Source of the DNA: an uncultured delta proteobacterium | GTDB lineage: Bacteria > Desulfobacterota > Desulfobulbia > Desulfobulbales > Desulfocapsaceae | NCBI GenBank assembly: GCA_903875445.1 | Contig: CAIQWD010000059.1 | Location: 62,001 to 126,000, forward strand | Reading direction: 5' to 3' | Length of the DNA: 64,000 nt | Part shown: one piece after another, positions 35,340 to 43,077 of the stretch | Layout: each line of letters begins with the position of its first letter | Numbering within the stretch: the first letter of the stretch is position 1 | The notes under the pieces: generated by a model | Seen by the model: the letters and a program-made list of their open reading frames with translations, nothing else | The model's database searches: none | What the model was told of the DNA's origin: nothing | Made by a program: the position numbers and the translations under genes

Positions 35340-35654
35340 ATGCTGAAAGTCCGCTTTTTTCTCAACGAACCAAACGGCAAGCCGTGAAAGCATTTCAAAC
35401 AGATTATGCCCAGGTTGGGCGAAAAATATAAGGTTGCAATCGAGATCACGGCAAAACCAAAATCCGCCTACGAAACCGACGAGTACTTCGCCCTTGATCT
35501 GCCGGTAGCACCGGCGATCATGGTCGGCGACGAGATCGTCGTTGAGGGCAGTGATGTGTCCGAGCACGAGTTGGAGGTCTGTATCTGCCGTAAGCTTGGT
35601 CTGCCAGAACCGGAGAAAAAAGGCCTGATGGACCGTCTTTTCGGCAAATCCTGA
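35340..35654 (+). CDS. Thioredoxin-like small selenoprotein candidate (U16)
   Basis: 104 aa if TGA 35385-35387 is Sec: MLKVRFFLNEPNGKP-U-KHFKQIMPRLG, then KVAIEITAKP and DLPVAPAIMVGDEIVVEG, which has the cis-Pro strand of thioredoxin-fold proteins. U16 sits at the end of the first strand, where thioredoxin-fold proteins keep the active-site Cys. C81 and C83 near the C-terminus could act as resolving residues. GAAGGAGA lies 8 nt before the ATG, which is 26 bp after the DsbD fusion. Truncation at TGA would leave 15 residues. Likely a partner or substrate of the upstream fusion protein (inference). Confidence 0.78.
35408..35420 (+). promoter_or_regulatory. SECIS-like hairpin after TGA 35385-35387
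   Basis: GCCC (35408-35411) and GGGC (35417-35420) close the loop AGGTT. The GGU is 26-28 nt after the TGA and the loop starts AGGU as in E. coli fdhF. Confidence 0.65.
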
Positions 35655-35673
35655 CCGAAAAAAATGACAATGA

Positions 35674-35710
35674 CATTTTGACCCATCCTCCTGCAGACAG
35701 GGTCAAAATG
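35674..35710. terminator. Inverted repeat, bidirectional terminator
   Basis: CATTTTGACCC (35674-35684) and GGGTCAAAATG (35700-35710) form a perfect 11-bp stem with a 15-nt loop between the convergent selenoprotein operon and nrfA. Confidence 0.75.
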
Positions 35711-35735
35711 CCATATGGTCCACGGGCAATAAAAA

Positions 35736-37235
35736 TCAGTTGTAGGAGGTTTTCAGCTTCATATCCTTGCGGGACTCGGGATCGTAAATGCCCTTCGCCT
35801 CACCCTGCTTGATCCATTCCTGCCGCAGGCCGTTGAGGAAGGTTTTCTTTTCCTCAACCAACTTGCCGTAATCCATACCGACGAGCGCCTGGGCCTTTTC
35901 CTTGGTGGAGAAATCCGGAGCGACATAATCGACGGCGTTGTGTTTGGCGAGGACGATGCGGATCTTCAACCGGGCATCCTGCCCCAGATTGATGGACCCG
36001 CCCAGGGTCCGCAGGATTTCCTCTGGGGCGTGAAAGAAGGCGCCGTGGCCAGCAACTGCATAATCCCAGCGCCATTGGCCATGGCGAATATCCTGCAGAG
36101 CCGCTTTCATTTCCTCCTCCGTCGCTCCCGCTTCCCAGGCCTTGGCAGCCTCCAGGTGCGCCTTGGCCAAAACATCACTTGCTATCTTGGCCAATTCGTT
36201 TTTCCTTGCCAGTTTTTTGTCGATTGTTGCCCGGAATTCTTTCTCGGTGCCTTTATGACAGTTCAGACAGGTGTTGGCAATATTGTCGAGGGGACTGCCG
36301 ACTTTGTGGCTGGAATACTTAACCCCACCTTCACGCACATAGGGCATATGACAATCGGCGCAGGCCAGGCCGTTACGGCTGTGCACCCCGGTGACGAAGG
36401 TCTCGTAATCCGGATGCTGGGCTTTGAGCATCGGGGTCTTGCTCAGTTGATGGGTCCAGTCGGAGAAGTTAAGTTCGTCGTAATAAGCCTCCATTTTCTC
36501 TGCGGCAAAGCCTTTATTCCAGGGGAAGGTCACGACCATGGCGGTTTTCTTTGTGCCTTTGTCGTCCCATTCGGTCTTCTTGAAATAATACTCGGAATGA
36601 CACTGGGCGCAGACGAGAGAGCGCATGTCCTGATGGGTGGCATCGGCGGTTTTCAGGCTGCCCTCGGCGTCAAGGCCGCGCTTCAGGTATTCGCGGGTTA
36701 AGGTCAGTTTCATGGTCTGGTTGTCATGGCAATCGCCGCAGCCGATGGTATTGACGACTTCATCGCCGTACTTGGCCCATTTACCGGTAAAGAATTCCAG
36801 TTCGCCATCGCGCTTCATCAGTCGCGGCACGTCCGGGGACTTGCAGGTCCAGCAGGCGGTCGGCAGGGGCCCGGTTATTTTATCGACCGGCGCGCCGGTA
36901 CGCAGGGTATTGATGTTGTCCTCCAGTGCGTAATAATGGCCGCGCGGTTTATTGTAATCCTTGGAAAACGGATAGCCGGCCCACATGACCACCAGGGCCG
37001 GGTCCTGCTTCAAGACATCGGTGATATCCTCGCTCTTTCTCGTCTGCATATAGGTGTCATACTGGCGAGGATAATTCTTACCCCATTCGGAGGCGCGAGT
37101 CTCATTGTCTTTGATGCCCGGAACCGCGTTAATAGCCTGTTGTTCGGCTTTATTCTCTTTGATGGAGATCGTCAATAACGCCATCGGCACCAGGACGACC
37201 ACACAAAGAGCAACAACAATCATCGATTTTTTCAT
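35736..37235 (-). CDS. nrfA: Cytochrome c nitrite reductase, catalytic subunit (ammonia-forming)
   Basis: 499 aa, pentaheme periplasmic enzyme reducing nitrite to ammonium with six electrons. Signal peptide (MKKSMIVVALCVVVLVPMAL), then the diagnostic active-site heme motif CWTCK and four CxxCH motifs (CGDCH, CAQCH, CADCH, CLNCH). The GVHSRNGLACADCHMP segment and the late His (AVAGHGAFFHAPEE) are as in NrfA. The start at 37235 is favoured because GGAGG lies 6 nt upstream; an ATG two codons earlier touches the ribosome site. It is downstream of nrfH with a 23-bp gap. Confidence 0.96.
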   Translation of the reverse strand: MKKSMIVVALCVVVLVPMALLTISIKENKAEQQAINAVPGIKDNETRASEWGKNYPRQYDTYMQTRKSEDITDVLKQDPALVVMWAGYPFSKDYNKPRGHYYALEDNINTLRTGAPVDKITGPLPTACWTCKSPDVPRLMKRDGELEFFTGKWAKYGDEVVNTIGCGDCHDNQTMKLTLTREYLKRGLDAEGSLKTADATHQDMRSLVCAQCHSEYYFKKTEWDDKGTKKTAMVVTFPWNKGFAAEKMEAYYDELNFSDWTHQLSKTPMLKAQHPDYETFVTGVHSRNGLACADCHMPYVREGGVKYSSHKVGSPLDNIANTCLNCHKGTEKEFRATIDKKLARKNELAKIASDVLAKAHLEAAKAWEAGATEEEMKAALQDIRHGQWRWDYAVAGHGAFFHAPEEILRTLGGSINLGQDARLKIRIVLAKHNAVDYVAPDFSTKEKAQALVGMDYGKLVEEKKTFLNGLRQEWIKQGEAKGIYDPESRKDMKLKTSYN

Positions 37236-37258
37236 ACACATCCTCCCGATTGAGATCC

Positions 37259-37771
37259 TTAAAGTACCTTATTGATAAAATTATTCTGGGTCGCCATGAG
37301 ATTGCGCATTGTCCCGTGAGGCACATCCCGGTGGCACTGCCAGCACGGCCGCCCCATCTGCACACGGCCATCCTCGACTTTGTCGTAAAGAGCGCTATTG
37401 GTCAGCATCTGGGAAACCGTCTCCCGGTGACAGGAGATACAATTGTCCTGGATTCTCCGAGCTGCATCGTTACTTATGCGAAGATTGGGGCCGTAGGTCT
37501 TAAGAGTCATGGCCAGCGAATGGTGATAGCCGTCACGGGCCTTGGCCAGCATCTTATTGACAAAGGAATCGCGGGGCAGATGACAATCAACGCAGGTCGC
37601 CCGGTTGCGATGCGAGCTGTGCTGCCAGGTGTCGTAGTGGGTGTTCATGGTATGGCAGGTGATGCATACCTTCGGGTCACTGGAAAGGTAAGACAACATC
37701 TTCGATTCATGGACCAGATTGGCAAACACTGCGACAACTGCTACGACCAAAAATATGGCTAGATATTTCAT
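37259..37771 (-). CDS. nrfH: Cytochrome c nitrite reductase, membrane tetraheme subunit
   Basis: 170 aa, NapC/NirT family. One N-terminal TM helix (YLAIFLVVAVVAVFANLV), then four heme motifs CITCH, CVDCH, CISCH and CWQCH. It oxidises menaquinol at the membrane and passes electrons to NrfA, with which it forms a stable complex in sulfate reducers. First gene of nrfHA; its sigma-54 promoter lies ~250 bp upstream. As the only NapC-type quinol dehydrogenase gene here, it might also serve the nap system. Confidence 0.95.
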   Translation of the reverse strand: MKYLAIFLVVAVVAVFANLVHESKMLSYLSSDPKVCITCHTMNTHYDTWQHSSHRNRATCVDCHLPRDSFVNKMLAKARDGYHHSLAMTLKTYGPNLRISNDAARRIQDNCISCHRETVSQMLTNSALYDKVEDGRVQMGRPCWQCHRDVPHGTMRNLMATQNNFINKVL

Positions 37772-37872
37772 AGTTCAACCTGATTAGTATCCACCAATGG
37801 ACAGGTTTGCCGCCGGATGACGGCGCTTTCTCAACTATCCCGCAAATGCAATCTCACCCACCTGAAGTCGGC

Positions 37873-37900
37873 GTAAATCCTACAAAATTGCAGGATTTAC
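37873..37900 (-). promoter_or_regulatory. Leader hairpin of nrfHA mRNA
   Basis: GTAAATCCT (37873-37881) and AGGATTTAC (37892-37900) form a perfect 9-bp stem with a 10-nt loop inside the predicted nrfHA leader. It could be a protein-binding palindrome or an RNA stability or attenuation structure; it lacks a U tract in the nrf direction. Confidence 0.5.
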
Positions 37901-38022
37901 TTTTCTATTCCTTACGACTAGCTCTTTCAAGCCTGTCTTAAGGATAGATGATCTCTGAAGCTATCCTCATTGAGGTGCTTGGGCTGCCCTGAATTACAGG
38001 GCCTCGACCTTTCCCCCCATAG

Positions 38023-38038
38023 AGCAAATTGCATACCA
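38023..38038 (-). promoter_or_regulatory. Sigma-54 promoter of nrfHA
   Basis: On the minus strand TGGTATG-CAAT-TTGCT matches the -24/-12 consensus TGGCACG-N4-TTGCA in its invariant GG and GC elements with the correct 10-nt spacing. The start point should be near 38011. Confidence 0.75.
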
Positions 38039-38087
38039 GAAAATAAGTCCTGCAATTTCAATGGAAAAATTAATTTTCCCAAAGGAA

Positions 38088-38140
38088 CCGCTACCATTTG
38101 GTAACACACTCCGATCGAATCCGTTACCAAATGGTAGCGG
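38088..38140 (-). promoter_or_regulatory. Paired activator sites (UAS) upstream of nrfHA
   Basis: GCTACC-ATTT-GGTAAC (38090-38105) and its inverse GTTACC-AAAT-GGTAGC (38123-38138) lie 33 bp apart; with flanking bases they form an 18-bp perfect inverted repeat. The nearer site begins 52 bp beyond the -24 element. The same motif, at the same 52-bp distance, occurs at the nap promoter. The NtrC-family regulator encoded at 44721-46058 is the likely ligand. Confidence 0.75.
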
Positions 38141-38225
38141 TGGGATGTCGGCGAGAAGCATGGGAAAACGACAAGGAGAACGTCATCCTCAGAACACGCA
38201 GAAACACTCCCGAAGGTCCTGGATT

Positions 38226-39104
38226 TCATTGTTCATTCCCTCTTTTGACTGCAGTTTTTTCCAGCTGCCAGCGAAAAGAAAGCATCTTCTGCCGGCACGA
38301 ATCGACGCACTCCCCGCAATTCCAGCAATAGGCGGATGTTCCTTCGCCCTGCTCCGGTAAAAGCCCCAGAGGGCAGGCGTTGCCGCAAGCACCGCAGGAG
38401 GTGCATCCATCTTTGTCGAGGTGGATCCGCAGCCTGCGATGTCTGCCAAGAAACGCCAGCATCCCGCCAAGCGGACAGAAGGTGCGGCAGAAAAACCGGC
38501 GAGTCAGCAGTTCAAGCAGCATGATGATGACAAGCAGCAGCCCTTCAAGGGCCAAATTCTTAAAAAACACCAGCATCATCATCTCCCGGCCAACGAGGCC
38601 CGGCGGGGAAAGAAAGACAAAGAGCGGTGCACCCAGTACCATGCTGAGGCCTATCTCACCGATGAGGACAAACCACAAAACTCTCTTGGCAAAGAGCAAT
38701 CGATTAGCAAGATGACGCTGCCCGGAAAGATGCCGGCGAAGGCCATCGACCAATTCGAGGAGAAAGGACATCGGGCAGACCCAGGAGCAGAACACCCGAC
38801 CGAGAACCAAGGCGATGCCGACCGGAATGACCATGCCGATCAGCGAGGGCGTATACAAAGTTTTACTGATGAGGAGGCTCTCAAGCCCTTCAAGAGGCGA
38901 GACAAACCACAAGTTACCGATACTGAACGACTGATACCAACCCTGAAGAAAACTGCTGTGCAGATAATAGTTCAACAGAGGGTTAAGAACGATGAGAAGA
39001 AACGCTGCCGCAAGTACCCTCCGCCGCCGGCCGAGGAAACGCGGAAGTCGGGTTGTTTTCCCACCGGCTGCAGGCAACGGGCCCGGTTCCTCCTGCCGCG
39101 TCAT
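38226..39104 (-). CDS. napH: NapH, membrane quinol-linked ferredoxin-type protein
   Basis: 292 aa, start at ATG 39104 overlapping the napG stop (ATGA). Four TM helices, cytoplasmic CSWVCP and CRTFCPLG motifs between them, and C-terminal ferredoxin clusters CTSCGACGNACP and CWNCGECVDSC. With NapG it forms a quinol dehydrogenase that feeds the periplasmic nitrate reductase when NapC is absent or optional. Last gene of napMADGH. Confidence 0.9.
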   Translation of the reverse strand: MTRQEEPGPLPAAGGKTTRLPRFLGRRRRVLAAAFLLIVLNPLLNYYLHSSFLQGWYQSFSIGNLWFVSPLEGLESLLISKTLYTPSLIGMVIPVGIALVLGRVFCSWVCPMSFLLELVDGLRRHLSGQRHLANRLLFAKRVLWFVLIGEIGLSMVLGAPLFVFLSPPGLVGREMMMLVFFKNLALEGLLLVIIMLLELLTRRFFCRTFCPLGGMLAFLGRHRRLRIHLDKDGCTSCGACGNACPLGLLPEQGEGTSAYCWNCGECVDSCRQKMLSFRWQLEKTAVKRGNEQ

Positions 39105-39697
39105 CCCACCGCCTTCTCGACTGCCTGCAACGGCAGGATATTGATGGCCTTGCTGCCGTCGGCACCTGTCACCGGGCAGGTATGGGTGCAGATACCGCAG
39201 CCGGTGCACAGAGCTTCGTTGACTATCGGCCGCAACTGATCGAGGCGGATGGCCCGATCGGCAAAAGGGCATTTATCGTAGCAGGTGCGGCATAAGGTCG
39301 TGCCAATCCAGGTCGCACATTGAAAGCGGTCGACAATTGCCAGCCCCATCCTCGTTTCGCTCTGCCGGATCCGTCTGAGGCAGCCGGTGGGACAGACATC
39401 GACACACTTCATACACAGGTAGCAGGGGATCTTCGTCACCTCGATAAGCGGTGTTCCGGCATGCAACCCATGGCGGATATCAAGCATGCGGATGGAGCGG
39501 TAGGGGCATACCTCCACACACCTGCCGCAGCGAATGCATTTCGCCGGAAAGATTTCCTCCACCACCGCCCCGGGTGGACGCAGCAGATTTCTGGCCACCG
39601 GCGTAGCGCTAAGCCCTGCGGCAACAGAAACCGGCAGAAGCGACAAGCAGCACGCTGCCCCCGCCTGCCGGAGAAAATCCCGCCGCCCCAAGGTCAT
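39101..39697 (-). CDS. napG: NapG, periplasmic ferredoxin-type protein
   Basis: 198 aa. Tat signal (GRRDFLRQAGAACCLSLL), then four [4Fe-4S] ligand sets: CIRCGRCVEVCP, CYLCMKCVDVCP, CRTCYDKCP and CTGCGICTHTCP. It passes electrons from NapH towards the nitrate reductase. Its ATG overlaps the end of napD and its stop overlaps napH, so translation is coupled. Confidence 0.92.
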   Translation of the reverse strand: MTLGRRDFLRQAGAACCLSLLPVSVAAGLSATPVARNLLRPPGAVVEEIFPAKCIRCGRCVEVCPYRSIRMLDIRHGLHAGTPLIEVTKIPCYLCMKCVDVCPTGCLRRIRQSETRMGLAIVDRFQCATWIGTTLCRTCYDKCPFADRAIRLDQLRPIVNEALCTGCGICTHTCPVTGADGSKAINILPLQAVEKAVG

Positions 39698-39993
39698 TAC
39701 TTACAATCCCCACGAAAACCAAGCGGCCGCGGGGTTACTTCTCCCTCCGCCACCGGTTGCGCCTCGTCTTCCGTGTTGAGATAGGTCAAACCGACGCTCG
39801 CGATCCGCGTATCTTTGTTCAGCCGGTCGATGAGTTCCTGCATGTCCTCGGAGGTGGCGGTCTCAAGAACCGCGACGATATTGCCCTCCGCGTCGCTGCC
39901 GTATACCTCGACCCCGGCAAGGGCTGCGAGATAGCACACCGCCTCCTTCCTCTCCCTGGGCTGACTCCTGATAACAACGCCGCTTATCGGCAT
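39697..39993 (-). CDS. napD: NapD, NapA maturation chaperone
   Basis: 98 aa. ISGVVIRSQPRERKEAVCYLAALAGVEVYGSD and GNIVAVLETATSEDMQELIDRL..RIASVGLTYL give the ferredoxin-like fold of NapD, which binds the Tat signal of NapA until the molybdenum cofactor is inserted. Lies 42 bp after napA. Confidence 0.92.
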   Translation of the reverse strand: MPISGVVIRSQPRERKEAVCYLAALAGVEVYGSDAEGNIVAVLETATSEDMQELIDRLNKDTRIASVGLTYLNTEDEAQPVAEGEVTPRPLGFRGDCK

Positions 39994-40035
39994 GGCAACT
40001 CCTATCCTGCAATATTTTCCATTTCTTAACGGCCC

Positions 40036-42423
40036 CTAAACAAGATAGGGCGTAAGTGCCGTCGGCCCGGACAGCCTTTTCACCTGCACGGCGCAGATTT
40101 TGAACTCCGGTTCCTTCGAGCCGGGATCGACGGCATCCTTCGTCACCTTGTTGATCATCCGGTCGCCATGCTGGTCGTGCCAGTAGGCGAAGACCATGCC
40201 CTCCACCGGCCCCGCATAGACCTTGGCAGGCATGATATTGACGCCACGCCGCGATTTGATTTCCACCATATCGCCGGGTTTAATCCCCAAACGCTCGGCA
40301 TCCTTCGGGTTGACCTCGACGAAGGAATAAGGATTGGCCCGCAGCAGTTCGGGGACCCTGCCGGTCATCGACATGGTGTGCCAGTGGTCGATGATCCTGC
40401 CGGTGGAAAGATAGAACGGGTATTCGCCATCGGGAACCTCTTCCGGACTGGCCTGATCGTGGAGCCAAATCCACAGCAGACGGTCGGCATGCGCCGGTCC
40501 GTAAAACTGATAGGGCAGGTCGTTCTTCGATTCCGTCGTCGCCATGGGATCGCGGCCCTTGACAAACTTCTTTACCGTGCCGCCGGTGAGGGCAAATTCC
40601 GTTGTCGGCGCCGGCCACTGCACGCCGTCGGCCATCTTCTCCAACACTTCGTAGGTGGCACCGCGCAGATCGTTGTCCCGGCCGGCAGTGAGTTTCTGGG
40701 TGTACTCGTCCCAGATCGCCTTCGGCAGGGCGTAGCCTTCCTCCAATCCCTCAAAGGGCTTGATGCACTGGGCGATAACCGGGTCGCCCAGTTTTTCCGC
40801 AAGCTTTTTCGCCCACTCGCGAATCATCCACACCTCGGGCTTGGCCTCGCCGGGGGAATTGATCGCCTTTTTGGTGAGCTGCGACCGCCTCTCGGTGCAG
40901 CCATAAACTCCGGTCTTCTCGAAATGGAAGGAGGCCGGCAGTACCAGATTGGCTTTCTGCGTCGTCAAGGTAGGAAAGATGTCACTGCAGACGATGAAGA
41001 CATCCTCCCGGTCCATCCCCTGATTATAGAGGTTGCAATTGGGCAGGCTCTGCACCGGGCTGGTGCAGTTGATCCACAAAGCCTTGACCTTGCCTTCGTT
41101 CACCGCCGAAAACATGGCCATGGTATGCAGTCCCGGCTGCTCCGGAATACGGCCGGCGGGTACCCCCCAAGCCGCCTCCACCTGGCGGCGCATCGCCTCC
41201 TTTTCCACCGGGCGATGGCCAGGCAGAATGTGGCACAGCCCGCCTCCCTCGCGCACCCCGCCGCAGGCATTGGGCTGCCCGGTGAGGGACAGGCTGTCGG
41301 CCCCGTCCTTCATTAACTGGCCAGTGAGGATATGCAGGTTATGCACCAGATTATTGGCCCACACCCCTTGCTTGCGCTGATTGAGGCCCATGCACCACAA
41401 ACTGACGGTGCCCTTCGAGGTGGCGAACCACCGGGCCGCCTTGCGGATATCGTCAGGTTTGAAGGAACCGCCGCAGGTCTTTGCCACCTCCTCCGGCGTG
41501 TAGCCGGCGAGCTGGGTCTGCAGGTCGGCGAAGGTTGCCGGCTCCTCCTTACCCTTTTTGAAGGTGGCGTAGTTCTTGATAAATTCTTCATCATAGAGCT
41601 TTTCTTCGATGATGACCTGGGCCATGGCATTAAGGAGGGAGAGGTCGGTACCGGGTTTGAACTGCAGATGCAGATCGGCGATCCGCGAAGTCTGCGACAG
41701 GCGGGGATCGACATTAATGACCTTCACCGTCTCGGGATTATCGAGCTTGCGGCGCATGATCCGCCGAAAAATAACCGGATGGGCCTCGGCGGTATTGGAG
41801 CCGATTATGAAGAAACAATGGGCCTTTTCGATGTCCGAATAGCCGCCGATGGGCTCGTCCGCCCCGAAAGAACTCAGGTAGCCGCCCACGGCGCTGGCCA
41901 TGCACAGCCGTGGATTCCCCTCGACGTTATTGGATTGCAGGCCGCCGCGCATGATCTTCTGGAAGAAATAGGTCTCCTCGGTCAGCGCCTGGCCCGAGCC
42001 GTAATAGGCCACCGCCGCACCGCCCCCGGCCTTGTGGGCCTCGGCAAATTTTTCGGCGGCAAGATCGAGAGCCTTGTCCCAGCTGATTTCCTGAAACTTG
42101 TCGCTCTTTTTGGCGCGATACAGGGGCGTGGTCAACCGGTCGGGATGGCGCATGCACTTCCAGAAATGCATACCCTTCATGCAGACGTAACCAAAATTGG
42201 TACGGGATTCGGGCACCCCGCGTAAGCCCATGGGTATCCCGTCCTTGACCCCGAGTTCGACACGGCAGCCGACGCCGCATAAACGGCAGCTGCCCCGGTG
42301 CCAGTTGACCCCTTCATCGGCCCGAGCAATGTTTAAGCTACTGATGGGAAGTTGCATACTTACATAGGAAGCGGCTGACAGGGCTGCCGCCATTTTGATA
42401 AAATCGCGTCGTGTTTGGCTCAT
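40036..42423 (-). CDS. napA: Periplasmic nitrate reductase, catalytic subunit
   Basis: 795 aa. Tat signal (TRRDFIKMAAALSAASYVS), the [4Fe-4S] ligands CRLCGVGCRVELGVKDG ... YVCMKG, and the Mo-coordinating Cys in NPRLCMASAVGGYLSSFG (Cys, not Sec). The size and motifs fit the monomeric NapA of Desulfovibrio desulfuricans better than the longer enterobacterial NapA. It reduces nitrate to nitrite using bis-MGD. No napB is present; NapM upstream is the probable electron donor. GGAGAAAA precedes the ATG. Confidence 0.95.
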   Translation of the reverse strand: MSQTRRDFIKMAAALSAASYVSMQLPISSLNIARADEGVNWHRGSCRLCGVGCRVELGVKDGIPMGLRGVPESRTNFGYVCMKGMHFWKCMRHPDRLTTPLYRAKKSDKFQEISWDKALDLAAEKFAEAHKAGGGAAVAYYGSGQALTEETYFFQKIMRGGLQSNNVEGNPRLCMASAVGGYLSSFGADEPIGGYSDIEKAHCFFIIGSNTAEAHPVIFRRIMRRKLDNPETVKVINVDPRLSQTSRIADLHLQFKPGTDLSLLNAMAQVIIEEKLYDEEFIKNYATFKKGKEEPATFADLQTQLAGYTPEEVAKTCGGSFKPDDIRKAARWFATSKGTVSLWCMGLNQRKQGVWANNLVHNLHILTGQLMKDGADSLSLTGQPNACGGVREGGGLCHILPGHRPVEKEAMRRQVEAAWGVPAGRIPEQPGLHTMAMFSAVNEGKVKALWINCTSPVQSLPNCNLYNQGMDREDVFIVCSDIFPTLTTQKANLVLPASFHFEKTGVYGCTERRSQLTKKAINSPGEAKPEVWMIREWAKKLAEKLGDPVIAQCIKPFEGLEEGYALPKAIWDEYTQKLTAGRDNDLRGATYEVLEKMADGVQWPAPTTEFALTGGTVKKFVKGRDPMATTESKNDLPYQFYGPAHADRLLWIWLHDQASPEEVPDGEYPFYLSTGRIIDHWHTMSMTGRVPELLRANPYSFVEVNPKDAERLGIKPGDMVEIKSRRGVNIMPAKVYAGPVEGMVFAYWHDQHGDRMINKVTKDAVDPGSKEPEFKICAVQVKRLSGPTALTPYLV

Positions 42424-42459
42424 TTTTTTCTCCTTCTTGGCAATCGGTGCCGTATGACC

Positions 42460-42825
42460 CTACTTTTTGGCCGTAAACGTATGAGGAGCATGGCACTCCC
42501 AACACGATTTTTCCTGGGAACATTTCTTCATCATGTCCCTATGGCAAACGGCACAGGTCTCTCTGCTCGGGGTGACGGCAAAGGTCTCAAAGGTACCGTG
42601 GCACTGATAGCATTTGACCATGGCGATGCCATGGAGAGAATTGAACCATTCCTTTTCCACATCCGGGGTCACCGTTTTGTGGCATTCGGCACAGTCGATC
42701 AGCATTTCCTGCGCCGACAACCGCGGATGAACCGGTCGATCGGCAGCAATGGCCGATACCGCCAGCAACACCGTCAGAATGGCGAGCAATAGCCCTGGTT
42801 TTTCTAGTCGTCGTAGTTTTTTCAC
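42460..42825 (-). CDS. napM: NapM, small tetraheme cytochrome c
   Basis: 121 aa from a GTG at 42825 with GGAGGGG upstream; longer in-frame starts lack a ribosome site. Signal peptide (LLLAILTVLLAVSAIAA), then four CxxCH motifs: CAECH, CYQCH, CAVCH and CWECH. NapM occurs in the nap operons of Desulfovibrio and related bacteria and probably takes the place of NapB. First gene of the nap operon, 62 bp downstream of a sigma-54 promoter. Confidence 0.85.
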   Translation of the reverse strand: MKKLRRLEKPGLLLAILTVLLAVSAIAADRPVHPRLSAQEMLIDCAECHKTVTPDVEKEWFNSLHGIAMVKCYQCHGTFETFAVTPSRETCAVCHRDMMKKCSQEKSCWECHAPHTFTAKK

Positions 42826-42886
42826 ACTTCCCCTCCTTTTGCCCTGTGAGTATCCTGTTGTTCGTTGATGATTCTGGCCGACATCT

Positions 42887-42902
42887 TGCAAAGCCCGTTC
42901 CA
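42887..42902 (-). promoter_or_regulatory. Sigma-54 promoter of napMADGH
   Basis: On the minus strand TGGAACG-GGCT-TTGCA differs from the -24/-12 consensus at one defined position only. The start point falls about 50 nt before napM. Confidence 0.82.
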
Positions 42903-42953
42903 CGGGCAATCCCTGTGAATTCCCTGGTTTTCCCGGATATGCTCCGTCCCATT

Positions 42954-43001
42954 GCTACCGTGCGGTAACATTTTTCAGATCTTGTGCTACCAAACGGTAA
43001 C
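42954..43001 (-). promoter_or_regulatory. Paired activator sites (UAS) upstream of napM
   Basis: GCTACC-GTGC-GGTAAC (42954-42969) and GCTACC-AAAC-GGTAAC (42986-43001), 32 bp apart. The nearer begins 52 bp beyond the -24 element, the same as at nrfHA. They also lie 77-124 bp before the kinase gene on the other strand, so they could affect that operon as well. Confidence 0.75.
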
Positions 43002-43077
43002 ATGATGTGGTATGCAGGGAATTCGAAAACCAAAAGATCGCAACAGTTCCTCCCCCGACAGGCGCTATGGACACCCC

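Larger units (their letters stand above)
37772..38225. other. Long nrfHA leader and control region
   Basis: 454 bp without a gene between nrfH and napH. It contains, going upstream from nrfH, a leader hairpin (37873-37900), a small inverted repeat GCCCTG-AATTA-CAGGGC (37986-38002) just downstream of the predicted start point, a sigma-54 promoter (38023-38038) and a pair of activator sites (38090-38138). The untranslated leader would be about 240 nt, unusually long. Confidence 0.7.
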
